Source of the DNA: Argentina anserina
Lineage: Eukaryota; Streptophyta; Magnoliopsida; Rosales; Rosaceae
NCBI RefSeq assembly: GCF_933775445.1
Contig: NW_026089400.1
Span: 296,107-360,106 of the forward strand
Direction of reading: 5' to 3'
Length of the DNA: 64,000 nucleotides
The notes under the pieces were generated by a model. It saw only the letters and a list, made by a program, of their open reading frames with translations. It did no database searches and was not told the origin of the DNA. Positions within the stretch are counted from its first letter, which is position 1. The number at the start of each line of letters is the position of its first letter. The position numbers and the translations under genes are program-made. Shown piece after piece: positions 39,751 through 53,038 of this stretch.

Positions 39751-42700
39751 TAGTTAGTTTGAAAGAAACACACTCCCACACTTGCAAAACTCTCAAATAC
39801 AATAGAAACTCGCATCAGAAGCCTTACAGAAAGATACTCAAACGAGAAATGAAAAGATACACAATTGGAATAGTAAAGATACGCAAACGATGTAAAGATA
39901 CACAATTGGAATAGTAAAGATACGCAAACGATGTAAAGATAGTTAGTTTGAAAGAAACACACTCCCACACTTGCAAAACTCTCAAATACAATAGAAACTC
40001 GCATCAGAAGCCTTACAGAAAGATACTCAAACGAGAAATGAAAAGATACACAATTGGAATAGTAAAGATACGGAAACGATGTAAAGATACACAATTGGAA
40101 TAGTAAACATACACAAACGATGTAAAGATACTCAGTTTGAAAGAAACACACTCCCACACTTGCAAAACTCTCAAATTCAATAGAAACTCGCATCAGAAAG
40201 CCTTACAGAAAGATACTCAAACGAGAAATGAAAAGATACACAATTGGAATAGTAAAGATACGGAAACGATGTAAAGATACACAATTGGAATAGTAAACAT
40301 ACGCAAACGATGTAAAGATACTCAGTTTGAAAGAAACACACTCCCACACTTGCAAAACTCTCAAATCCAATAAAACTCGCATCAGAAGCCTTACAGAAAG
40401 ATACTCAAACGAGAAATGAAAAGATACACAATTGGAATAGTAAAGATACGCAAACGATGTAAATATACTCAGTTTGAAAGAAACACACTCCCACACTTGC
40501 AAAACTCTCAAATTCAATAGACTCTCGCATCAGAAAGCCTTACAGAAATATACTCAAACGAGAAATGAAAAGATACACAATTGGAATAGATTTATACGCA
40601 AACGATGTAAAGATACACAATTGGAATAGTAAAGATACGCAAACTATGTAAAGATACTCAGTTTGAAAGAAACACACTCCCACACTTGCAAAAGTCTCAA
40701 ATTCAATAGAAACTCGCATCAGAAAGCCTTACAGAAAGATACTCAAACGAGAAATGAAAAGATACACAATTGGAATAGTAAAGATACGCAAACGATGTAA
40801 AGATACACAATTGGAATAGTAAAGATACGCAAACGATGTAAAGATACTCAGTTTGAAAGAAACACACTCCCACACTTGCAAAACTCTCAAATACAATAGA
40901 AACTCGCATCAGAAGCCTTACAGAAAGTTACTCAAACGAGAAATGAAAAGATACACAATTGGAATAGTAAAGATACGCAAACGATGTAAAGATACACAAT
41001 TGGAATAGTAAAGATAGGCAAACGATGTAAAGATACTCAGTTTAAAAGAAACACACTCGCACACTTACAAAACTCTCAAATTCAATAGAAACTCGCATCA
41101 GAAAGCCTTACAGAAAGATACTCAAACGAGAAATGAAAAGATACACAATTGGAATAGTAAAGATACGCAAACGATGTAAATATACTCAGTTTGAAAGAAA
41201 CACACTCCCACACTTGCAAAACTCTCGAATCCAATAGAAACTCGCATCAGAAGCCTTACAGAAAGATACTCAAACGAGAAATGTAAAGATACACAATTAG
41301 AATAGTAAAGATACGCAAACGATGTAAATATACTCAGTTTGAAAGAAACACACTCCCACACTTGCAAAACTCTCAAATACAATAGAAACTCGCATCAGAA
41401 GCCTTACAGAAAGATACTCAAACGAGAAATGAAAAGATACACAATTGGAATAGTAAAGATACGGAAACGATGTAAAGATACACAATTGGAATAGTAAACA
41501 TACGCAAACGATGTAAAGATACTCAGTTTGAAAGAAACACACTCCCACACTTGCAAAACTCTCAAATCCAATAGAAACTCGCATCAGAAGCCTTACAGAA
41601 AGATACTCAAACGAGAAATGAAAAGATACACAATTGGAATAGTAAAGATACGCAAACGATGTAAAGATACTCAGTTTGAAAGAAACACACTCCCACACTT
41701 GCAAAACTCTCAAATTCAATAGACTCTCGCATCAGAAAGCCTTACAGAAATATACTCAAACGAGAAATGAAAAGATACACAATTGGAATAGATTTATACG
41801 CAAACGATGTAAAGATACACAATTGGAATAGTAAAGATACGCAAACTATGTAAAGATACTCAGTTTGAAAGAAACACACTCCCACACTTGCAAAAGTCTC
41901 AAATTCAATAGAAACTCGCATCAGAAAGCCTTACAGAAAGATACTCAAACGAGAAATGAAAAGATACACAATTGGAATAGTAAAGATACGCAAACGATGT
42001 AAAGATACACAATTGGAATAGTAAAGATACGCAAACGATGTAAAGATACTCAGTTTGAAAGAAACACACTCCCACACTTGCAAAACTCTCAAATACAATA
42101 GAAACTCGCATCAGAAGCCTTACAGAAAGTTACTCAAACGAGAAATGAAAAGATACACAATTGGAATAGTAAAGATACGCAAACGATGTAAAGATACACA
42201 ATTGGAATAGTAAAGATACGCAAACGATGTAAAGATACTCAGTTTAAAAGAAACACACTCGCACACTTACAAAACTCTCAAATTCAATAGAAACTCGCAT
42301 CAGAAAGCCTTACAGAAAGATACTCAAACGAGAAATGAAAAGATACACAATTGGAATAGTAAAGATACGCAAACGATGTAAATATACTCAGTTTGAAAGA
42401 AACACACTCCCACACTTGCAAAACTCTCGAATCCAATAGAAACTCGCATCAGAAGCCTTACAGAAAGATACTCAAACGAGAAATGAAAAGATACACAATT
42501 GAAATAGTAAAGATACGGAAACGATGTAAAGATACACAATTGGAATAGTAAACATACGCAAACGATGTAAAGATACGCAAACGATGTAAATATACTCAGT
42601 TTGAAAGAAACACACTCCCACACTTGCAAAACTCTCAAATTCAATAGAAACTCGCATCAGAAAGCCTTACAGAAAGATACTCAAACGAGAAATGAAAAGA

Positions 42701-43130
42701 TACACAATTGGAATAGTAAAGATACGGAAACGATGTAAAGATACACAATTGTTATAGTAAACATACGCAAACGATGTAAAGATACTCAGTTTGAAAGAAA
42801 CACACTCCCACACTTGCAAAACTCTCAAATCCAATAGAAACTCGCATCAGAAGCCTTACAGAAAGATACTCAAACGAGAAATGAAAAGATACACAATTGG
42901 AATAGTAAAGATACGCAAACGATGTAAATATACTCAGTTTGAAAGAAACACACTCCCACACTTGCAAAACTCTCAAATTCAATAGACACTCGCATCAGAA
43001 AGCCTTACAGAAATATACTCAAACGAGAAATGAAAAGATACACAATTGGAATAGATTTATATGCAAACGATGTAAAGATACACAATTGGAATAGTAAAGA
43101 TACGCAAACTATGTAAAGATACTCAGTTTG
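39751..43130 (+). repeat. 3.7 kb HOR, second copy (truncated to ~3.4 kb)
   Basis: Follows the first copy in order, including the internal 1,202 bp sub-repeat (40,703 and 41,905). The right boundary is approximate: from about 43,130 the sequence restarts at the position equivalent to about 40,140. Confidence 0.82.
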
Positions 43131-46100
43131 AAAGAAACACACTCCCACACTTGCAAAACTCTCAAATTCAATAGAAACTCGCATCAGAAAGCCTTACAGA
43201 AAGATACTCAAACGAGAAATGAAAAGATACACAATTGGAATAGTAAAGATACGGAAACGATGTAAAGATACACAATTGGAATAGTAAACATACGCAAACG
43301 ATGTAAAGATACTCAGTTTGAAAGAAACACACTCCCACACTTGCAAAACTCTCAAATCCAATAAAACTCGCATCAGAAGCCTTACAGAAAGATACTCAAA
43401 CGAGAAATGAAAAGATACACAATTGGAATAGTAAAGATACGCAAACGATGTAAATATACTCAGTTTGAAAGAAACACACTCCCACACTTGCAAAACTCTC
43501 AAATTCAATAGACTCTCGCATCAGAAAGCCTTACAGAAATATACTCAAACGAGAAATGAAAAGATACACAATTGGAATAGATTTATACGCAAACGATGTA
43601 AAGATACACAATTGGAATAGTAAAGATACGCAAACTATGTAAAGATACTCAGTTTGAAAGAAACACACTCCCACACTTGCAAAAGTCTCAAATTCAATAG
43701 AAACTCGCATCAGAAAGCCTTACAGAAAGATACTCAAACGAGAAATGAAAAGATACACAATTGGAATAGTAAAGATGCAAACGATGTAAAGATACACAAT
43801 TGGAATAGTAAAGATACGCAAACGATGTAAAGATACTCAGTTTGAAAGAAACACACTCCCACACTTGCAAAACTCTCAAATACAATAGAAACTCGCATCA
43901 GAAGCCTTACAGAAAGTTACTCAAACGAGAAATGAAAAGATACACAATTGGAATAGTAAAGATACGCAAACGATGTAAAGATACACAATTGGAATAGTAA
44001 AGATAGGCAAACGATGTAAAGATACTCAGTTTAAAAGAAACACACTCGCACACTTACAAAACTCTCAAATTCAATAGAAACTCGCATCAGAAAGCCTTAC
44101 AGAAAGATACTCAAACGAGAAATGAAAAGATACACAATTGGAATAGTAAAGATACGCAAACGATGTAAATATACTCAGTTTGAAAGAAACACACTCCCAC
44201 ACTTGCAAAACTCTCGAATCCAATAGAAACTCGCATCAGAAGCCTTACAGAAAGATACTCAAACGAGAAATGTAAAGATACACAATTAGAATAGTAAAGA
44301 TACGCAAACGATGTAAATATACTCAGTTTGAAAGAAACACACTCCCACACTTGCAAAACTCTCAAATACAATAGAAACTCGCATCAGAAGCCTTACAGAA
44401 AGATACTCAAACGAGAAATGAAAAGATACACAATTGGAATAGTAAAGATACGGGAAAACGATGTAAAGATACACAATTGGAATAGTAAACATACGCAAAC
44501 GATGTAAAGATACTCAGTTTGAAAGAAACACACTCCCACACTTGCAAAACTCTCAAATCCAATAGAAACTCGCATCAGAAGCCTTACAGAAAGATACTCA
44601 AACGAGAAATGAAAAGATACACAATTGGAATAGTAAAGATACGCAAACGATGTAAATATACTCAGTTTGAAAGAAACACACTCCCACACTTGCAAAACTC
44701 TCAAATTCAATAGACTCTCGCATCAGAAAGCCTTACAGAAATATACTCAAACGAGAAATGAAAAGATACACAATTGGAATAGATTTATACGCAAACGATG
44801 TAAAGATACACAATTGGAATAGTAAAGATACGCAAACTATGTAAAGATACTCAGTTTGAAAGAAACACACTCCCACACTTGCAAAAGTCTCAAATTCAAT
44901 AGAAACTCGCATCAGAAAGCCTTACAGAAAGATACTCAAACGAGAAATGAAAAGATACACAATTGGAATAGTAAAGATACGCAAACGATGTAAAGATACA
45001 CAATTGGAATAGTAAAGATACGCAAACGATGTAAAGATACTCAGTTTGAAAGAAACACACTCCCACACTTGCAAAACTCTCAAATACAATAGAAACTCGC
45101 ATCAGAAGCCTTACAGAAAGTTACTCAAACGAGAAATGAAAAGATACACAATTGGAATAGTAAAGATACGCAAACGATGTAAAGATACACAATTGGAATA
45201 GTAAAGATACGCAAACGATGTAAAGATACTCAGTTTAAAAGAAACACACTCGCACACTTACAAAACTCTCAAATTCAATAGAAACTCGCATCAGAAAGCC
45301 TTACAGAAAGATACTCAAACGAGAAATGAAAAGATACACAATTGGAATAGTAAAGATACGCAAACGATGTAAATATACTCAGTTTGAAAGAAACACACTC
45401 CCACACTTGCAAAACTCTCGAATCCAATAGAAACTCGCATCAGAAGCCTTACAGAAAGATACTCAAACGAGAAATGAAAAGATACACAATTGAAATAGTA
45501 AAGATACGGAAACGATGTAAAGATACACAATTGGAATAGTAAACATACGCAAACGATGTAAAGATACGCAAACGATGTAAATATACTCAGTTTGAAAGAA
45601 ACACACTCCCACACTTGCAAAACTCTCAAATTCAATAGAAACTCGCATCAGAAAGCCTTACAGAAAGATACTCAAACGAGAAATGAAAAGATACACAATT
45701 GAAATAGTAAAGATACGGAAACGATGTAAAGATACACAATTGTTATAGTAAACATACGCAAACGATGTAAAGATACTCAGTTTGAAAGAAACACACTCCC
45801 ACACTTGCAAAACTCTCAAATCCAATAGAAACTCGCATCAGAAGCCTTACAGAAAGATACTCAAACGAGAAATGAAAAGATACACAATTGGAATAGTAAA
45901 GATACGCAAACGATGTAAATATACTCAGTTTGAAAGAAACACACTCCCACACTTGCAAAACTCTCAAATTCAATAGACACTCGCATCAGAAAGCCTTACA
46001 GAAATATACTCAAACGAGAAATGAAAAGATACACAATTGGAATAGATTTATATGCAAACGATGTAAAGATACACAATTGGAATAGTAAAGATACGCAAAC

Positions 46101-46150
46101 TATGTAAAGATACTCAGTTTGAAAGAAACACACTCCCACACTTGCAAAAC
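43130..46150 (+). repeat. 3.0 kb HOR, third copy (2,991 bp offset)
   Basis: Matches 40,140-43,160 at a 2,991 bp offset, with a transient shift to 2,989 bp. At about 43,770 two bases are missing (AAAGATGCAAACG for AAAGATACGCAAACG), and at about 44,450 two are gained (GATACGGGAAAACG for GATACGGAAACG). The internal 1,202 bp sub-repeat is kept at 43,694 and 44,896. Confidence 0.83.
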
Positions 46151-46218
46151 TCTCAAATTCAATAGAAACTCGCATCAGAAAGCCTTACAGAAAGATACTC
46201 AAACGAGAAATGAAAAGA

Positions 46219-46423
46219 TACACAATTGGAATAGTAAAGATACGCAAACGATGTAAAGATACACAATTGGAATAGTAAAGATACGCAAACGATGTAAAGA
46301 TACACAATTGGAATAGTAAAGATACGCAAACGATGTAAAGATACACAATTGGAATAGTAAAGATACGCAAACGATGTAAAGATACACAATTGGAATAGTA
46401 AAGATACGCAAACGATGTAAAGA
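46219..46423 (+). repeat. Five-copy run of the 41 bp subunit (312-313 bp monomer)
   Basis: Subunits start at 46,219, 46,260, 46,301, 46,342 and 46,383, and the next core starts at 46,424. The five units show no internal differences on reading. This is one of two five-unit runs in the window; the other is at 14,589-14,793. Confidence 0.96.
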
Positions 46424-48912
46424 TACTCAGTTTGAAAGAAACACACTCCCACACTTGCAAAACTCTCAAATACAATAGAAACTCGCATCAGAAGCCTTAC
46501 AGAAAGTTACTCAAACGAGAAATGAAAAGATACACAATTGGAATAGTAAAGATACGCAAACGATGTAAAGATACACAATTGGAATAGTAAAGATACGCAA
46601 ACGATGTAAAGATACTCAGTTTAAAAGAAACACACTCGCACACTTACAAAACTCTCAAATTCAATAGAAACTCGCATCAGAAAGCCTTACAGAAAGATAC
46701 TCAAACGAGAAATCAAAAGATACACAATTGGAATAGTAAAGATACGCAAACGATGTAAAGATACACAATTGGAATAGTAAAGATACGCAAACGATGTAAA
46801 GATACTCAGTTTGAAAGAAACACACTCCCACACTTGCAAAACTCTCAAATTCAATAGAAACTCGCATCAGAAAGCCTTACAGAAAGATACTCAAACGAGA
46901 AATGAAAAGATACACAATTGGAATAGTAAAGATACGCAAACGATGTAAAGATACACAATTAGAATAGTAAAGATACGCAAACGATGTAAATATACTCAGT
47001 TTGAAAGAAACACACTCCCACACTTGCAAAACTCTCAAATTCAATAGAAACTCGCATCAGAAAGCCTTACAGAAAGATACTCAAACGAGAAATGAAAAGA
47101 TACACAATTAGAATAGTAAAGATACGCAAACGATGTAAATATACTCAGTTTGAAAGAAACACACTCCCACACTTGCAAAACTCTCAAATTCAATAGAAAC
47201 TCGCATCAGAAAGCCTTACAGATAGATACTCAAACGAGAAATGAAAAGATACACAATTGGAATAGTAAAGATACGCAAACGATGTAAAGATACTCAGTTT
47301 GAAAGAAACACACTCCCACACTTGCAAAACTCTCAAATCCAATAGAAACTCGCATCAGAAGCCTTACAGAAAGATACTCAAACGAGAAATGAAAAGATAC
47401 ACAATTAGAATAGTAAAGATACGCAAACGATGTAAATATACTCAGTTTGAAAGAAACACACTCCCACACTTGCAAAACTCTCAAATTCAATAGAAACTCG
47501 CATCAGAAAGCCTTACAGAAAGATACTCAAACGACAAATGAAAAGATACACAATTGGAATAGTAAAGATACGCAAACGATGTAAAGATACACAATTGGAA
47601 TAGTAAAGATACGCAAACGATGCAAAGATACTCAGTTTGAAAGCAACACACTCCCACACCTGCAAAACTCTCAAATACAATAGAAACTCGCATCAGAAGC
47701 CTTACAGAAAGATACTCAATCGAGAAATGAAAAGATACAGAATTGGAATAGTAAAGATACGCAAACGATGTAAAGATACACAATTGGAATAGTAAAGATA
47801 CGCAAACGATGTAAAGATACTCAGTTTAAAAGAAACACACTCGCACACTTGCAAAAGTCTCAAATTCAATAGAAACTCGCATCAGAAAGCCTTACAGAAA
47901 GATACTCAAACGAGAAATGAAAAGATACACAATTGGAATAGTAAAGATACGCAAACGATGTAAAGATACACAATTGGAATAGTAAAGATACGCAAACGAT
48001 GTAAAGATACTCAGTTTGAAAGAAACACACTCCCACACTTGCAAAACTCTCAAATACAATAGAAACTCGCATCAGAAGCCTTACAGAAAGATACTCAAAC
48101 GAGAAATGAAAAGATACACAATTGGAATAGTAAAGATACGGAAACGATGTAAAGATACACAATTGGAATAGTAAACATACGCAAACGATGTAAAGATACT
48201 CAGTTTGAAAGAAACACACTCCCACACTTGCAAAACTCTCAAATCCAATAGAAACTCGCATCAGAAGCCTTACAGAAAGATACTCAAACGAGAAATGAAA
48301 AGATACACAATTGGAATAGTAAAGATACGCAAACGATGTAAATATACTCAGTTTGAAAGAAACACACTCCCACACTTGCAAAACTCTCAAATTCAATAGA
48401 CTCTCGCATCAGAAAGCCTTACAGAAATATACTCAAACGAGAAATGAAAAGATACACAATTGGAATAGATTTATACGCAAACGATGTAAAGATACACAAT
48501 TGGAATAGTAAAGATACGCAAACTATGTAAAGATACTCAGTTTGAAAGAAACACACTCCCACACTTGCAAAAGTCTCAAATTCAATAGAAACTCGCATCA
48601 GAAAGCCTTACAGAAAGATACTCAAACGAGAAATGAAAAGATACACAATTGGAATAGTAAAGATACGCAAACGATGTAAAGATACACAATTGGAATAGTA
48701 AAGATACGCAAACGATGTAAAGATACTCAGTTTGAAAGAAACACACTCCCACACTTGCAAAACTCTCAAATACAATAGAAACTCGCATCATAAGCCTTAC
48801 AGAAAGTTACTCAAACGAGAAATGAAAAGATACACAATTGGAATAGTAAAGATACGCAAACGATGTAAAGATACACAATTGGAATAGTAAAGATACGCAA
48901 ACGATGTAAAGA
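46424..48912 (+). repeat. Transitional satellite block between the 3 kb and 2,063 bp HORs
   Basis: Ordinary monomers in an order not repeated next door. The part from about 46,600 to 47,100 matches the 2,063 bp HOR (GAGAAATCAAAAG type). The part from about 47,220 to 47,800 matches 57,013-57,593 at a 9,793 bp offset (CAGATAGATAC, CGACAAATG, CACACCTGC, CTCAATCGAG). The part from about 48,040 to 48,910 matches 37.7-38.6 kb and 44.4-45.2 kb. Confidence 0.82.
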
Positions 48913-50975
48913 TACTCAGTTTAAAAGAAACACACTCGCACACTTACAAAACTCTCAAATTCAATAGAAACTCGCATCAGAAAGCCTTACAGAAAGATAC
49001 TCAAACGAGAAATGAAAAGATACACAATTGGAATAGTAAAGATACGCAAACGATGTAAATATACTCAGTTTGAAAGAAACACACTCCCACACTTGCAAAA
49101 CTCTCGAATCCAATAGAAACTCGCATCAGAAGCCTTACAGAAAGATACTCAAACGAGAAATGAAAAGATACACAATTGAAATAGTAAAGATACGGAAACG
49201 ATGTAAAGATACACAATTGGAATAGTAAACATACGCAAACGATGTAAAGATACGCAAACGATGTAAATATACTCAGTTTGAAAGAAACACACTCCCACAC
49301 TTGCAAAACTCTCAAATTCAATAGAAACTCGCATCAGAAAGCCTTACAGAAAGATACTCAAACGAGAAATGAAAAGATACACAATTGAAATAGTAAAGAT
49401 ACGGAAACGATGTAAAGATACACAATTGTTATAGTAAACATACGCAAACGATGTAAAGATACTCAGTTTGAAAGAAACACACTCCCACACTTGCAAAACT
49501 CTCAAATCCAATAGAAACTCGCATCAGAAGCCTTACAGAAAGATACTCAAACGAGAAATGAAAAGATACACAATTGGAATAGTAAAGATACGCAAACGAT
49601 GTAAATATACTCAGTTTGAAAGAAACACACTCCCACACTTGCAAAACTCTCAAATTCAATAGACACTCGCATCAGAAAGCCTTACAGAAATATACTCAAA
49701 CGAGAAATGAAAAGATACACAATTGGAATAGATTTATACGCAAACGATGTAAAGATACACAATTGGAATAGTAAAGATACGCAAACTATGTAAAGATACT
49801 CAGTTTGAAAGAAACACACTCCCACACTTGCAAAACTCTCAAATTCAATAGAAACTCGCATCAGAAAGCCTTACAGAAAGATACTCAAACGAGAAATGAA
49901 AAGATACACAATTGGAATAGTAAAGATACGCAAACGATGTAAAGATACACAATTGGAATAGTAAAGATACGCAAACGATGTAAAGATACACAATTGGAAT
50001 AGTAAAGATACGCAAACGATGTAAAGATACACAATTGGAATAGTAAAGATACGCAAACGATGTAAAGATACTCAGTTTGAAAGAAACACACTCCCACACT
50101 TGCAAAACTCTCAAATACAATAGAAACTCGCATCAGAAGCCTTACAGAAAGTTACTCAAACGAGAAATGAAAAGATACACAATTGGAATAGTAAAGATAC
50201 GCAAACGATGTAAAGATACACAATTGGAATAGTAAAGATACGCAAACGATGTAAAGATACTCAGTTTAAAAGAAACACACTCGCACACTTACAAAACTCT
50301 CAAATTCAATAGAAACTCGCATCAGAAAGCCTTACAGAAAGATACTCAAACGAGAAATCAAAAGATACACAATTGGAATAGTAAAGATACGCAAACGATG
50401 TAAAGATACACAATTGGAATAGTAAAGATACGCAAACTATGTAAAGATACTCAGTTTGAAAGAAACACACTCCCACACTTGCAAAACTCTCAAATTCAAT
50501 AGAAACTCGCATCAGAAAGCCTTACAGAAAGATACTCAAACGAGAAATGAAAAGATACACAATTGGAATAGTAAAGATACGCAAACGATGTAAAGATACA
50601 CAATTAGAATAGTAAAGATACGCAAACGATGTAAATATACTCAGTTTGAAAGAAACACACTCCCACACTTGCAAAACTCTCAAATTCAATAGAAACTCGC
50701 ATCAGAAAGCCTTACAGAAAGATACTCAAACGAGAAATGAAAAGATACACAATTAGAATAGTAAAGATACGCAAACGATGTAAATATACTCAGTTTGAAA
50801 GAAACACACTCCCACACTTGCAAAACTCTCAAATCCAATAGAAACTCGCATCAGAAGCCTTACAGAAAGATACTCAAACGAGAAATGAAAAGATACACAA
50901 TTGAAATAGTAAAGATACGGAAACGATGTAAAGATACACAATTGGAATAGTAAACATACGCAAACGATGTAAAGA
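48913..50975 (+). repeat. 2,063 bp HOR, copy 1 (11 monomers)
   Basis: Monomer lengths are 149, 208, 190, 148, 189, 272, 189, 190, 190, 149, 189, which sum to 2,063. The 208 bp member carries a 19 bp half-subunit insertion, the 189 bp fifth member has one 40 bp GATTTATA subunit, and the 272 bp member has four 41 bp subunits. The ninth and tenth members lead into a monomer with AATTGAAATAG. The same order appears three more times immediately to the right. Confidence 0.94.
49232..49269 (+). repeat. 19 bp half-subunit tandem duplication
   Basis: TACGCAAACGATGTAAAGA is directly repeated at 19 bp spacing (49,232 and 49,251), giving a 208 bp monomer instead of 189. Identical events lie at 38,889-38,926, 42,555-42,592, 45,546-45,583, 51,295-51,332, 53,358-53,395 and 55,421-55,458. 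All are at homologous HOR positions, so this was one event that was then amplified. Confidence 0.95.
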
Positions 50976-53038
50976 TACTCAGTTTAAAAGAAACACACTC
51001 GCACACTTACAAAACTCTCAAATTCAATAGAAACTCGCATCAGAAAGCCTTACAGAAAGATACTCAAACGAGAAATGAAAAGATACACAATTGGAATAGT
51101 AAAGATACGCAAACGATGTAAATATACTCAGTTTGAAAGAAACACACTCCCACACTTGCAAAACTCTCGAATCCAATAGAAACTCGCATCAGAAGCCTTA
51201 CAGAAAGATACTCAAACGAGAAATGAAAAGATACACAATTGAAATAGTAAAGATACGGAAACGATGTAAAGATACACAATTGGAATAGTAAACATACGCA
51301 AACGATGTAAAGATACGCAAACGATGTAAATATACTCAGTTTGAAAGAAACACACTCCCACACTTGCAAAACTCTCAAATTCAATAGAAACTCGCATCAG
51401 AAAGCCTTACAGAAAGATACTCAAACGAGAAATGAAAAGATACACAATTGAAATAGTAAAGATACGGAAACGATGTAAAGATACACAATTGTTATAGTAA
51501 ACATACGCAAACGATGTAAAGATACTCAGTTTGAAAGAAACACACTCCCACACTTGCAAAACTCTCAAATCCAATAGAAACTCGCATCAGAAGCCTTACA
51601 GAAAGATACTCAAACGAGAAATGAAAAGATACACAATTGGAATAGTAAAGATACGCAAACGATGTAAATATACTCAGTTTGAAAGAAACACACTCCCACA
51701 CTTGCAAAACTCTCAAATTCAATAGAAACTCGCATCAGAAAGCCTTACAGAAATATACTCAAACGAGAAATGAAAAGATACACAATTGGAATAGATTTAT
51801 ACGCAAACGATGTAAAGATACACAATGGGAATAGTAAAGATACGCAAACTATGTAAAGATACTCATTTTGAAAGAAACACACTCCCACACTTGCAAAACT
51901 CTCAAATTCAATAGAAACTCGCATCAGAAAGCCTTACAGAAAGATACTCAAACGAGAAATGAAAAGATACACAATTGGAATAGTAAAGATACGCAAACGA
52001 TGTAAAGATACACAATTGGAATAGTAAAGATACGCAAACGATGTAAAGATACACAATTGGAATAGTAAAGATACGCAAACGATGTAAAGATACACAATTG
52101 GAATAGTAAAGATACGCAAACGATGTAAAGATACTCAGTTTGAAAGAAACACACTCCCACACTTGCAAAACTCTCAAATACAATAGAAACTCGCATCAGA
52201 AGCCTTACAGAAAGTTACTCAAACGAGAAATGAAAAGATACACAATTGGAATAGTAAAGATACGCAAACGATGTAAAGATACACAATTGGAATAGTAAAG
52301 ATACGCAAACGATGTAAAGATACTCAGTTTAAAAGAAACACACTCGCACACTTACAAAACTCTCAAATTCAATAGAAACTCGCATCAGAAAGCCTTACAG
52401 AAAGATACTCAAACGAGAAATCAAAAGATACACAATTGGAATAGTAAAGATACGCAAACGATGTAAAGATACACAATTGGAATAGTAAAGATACGCAAAC
52501 TATGTAAAGATACTCAGTTTGAAAGAAACACACTCCCACACTTGCAAAACTCTCAAATTCAATAGAAACTCGCATCAGAAAGCCTTACAGAAAGATACTC
52601 AAACGAGAAATGAAAAGATACACAATTGGAATAGTAAAGATACGCAAACGATGTAAAGATACACAATTAGAATAGTAAAGATACGCAAACGATGTAAATA
52701 TACTCAGTTTGAAAGAAACACACTCCCACACTTGCAAAACTCTCAAATTCAATAGAAACTCGCATCAGAAAGCCTTACAGAAAGATACTCAAACGAGAAA
52801 TGAAAAGATACACAATTAGAATAGTAAAGATACGCAAACGATGTAAATATACTCAGTTTGAAAGAAACACACTCCCACACTTGCAAAACTCTCGAATCCA
52901 ATAGAAACTCGCATCAGAAGCCTTACAGAAAGATACTCAAACGAGAAATGAAAAGATACACAATTGAAATAGTAAAGATACGGAAACGATGTAAAGATAC
53001 ACAATTGGAATAGTAAACATACGCAAACGATGTAAAGA
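50976..53038 (+). repeat. 2,063 bp HOR, copy 2
   Basis: Exactly the same length and monomer order as the preceding copy. Private substitutions include CACAATGGGAATAG near 51,825 and ACTCATTTTG near 51,862, and TTCAATAGAAACTCGC near 51,719 where the other copies have TTCAATAGACACTCGC. Confidence 0.94.

Noticed and set aside
44445..44465. GATACGGGAAAACG as a CENP-B-box-like site
   Set aside because: It has CGGG but lacks the TTCG half at the required spacing, and it is a single 2 bp-insertion variant rather than a recurrent motif.
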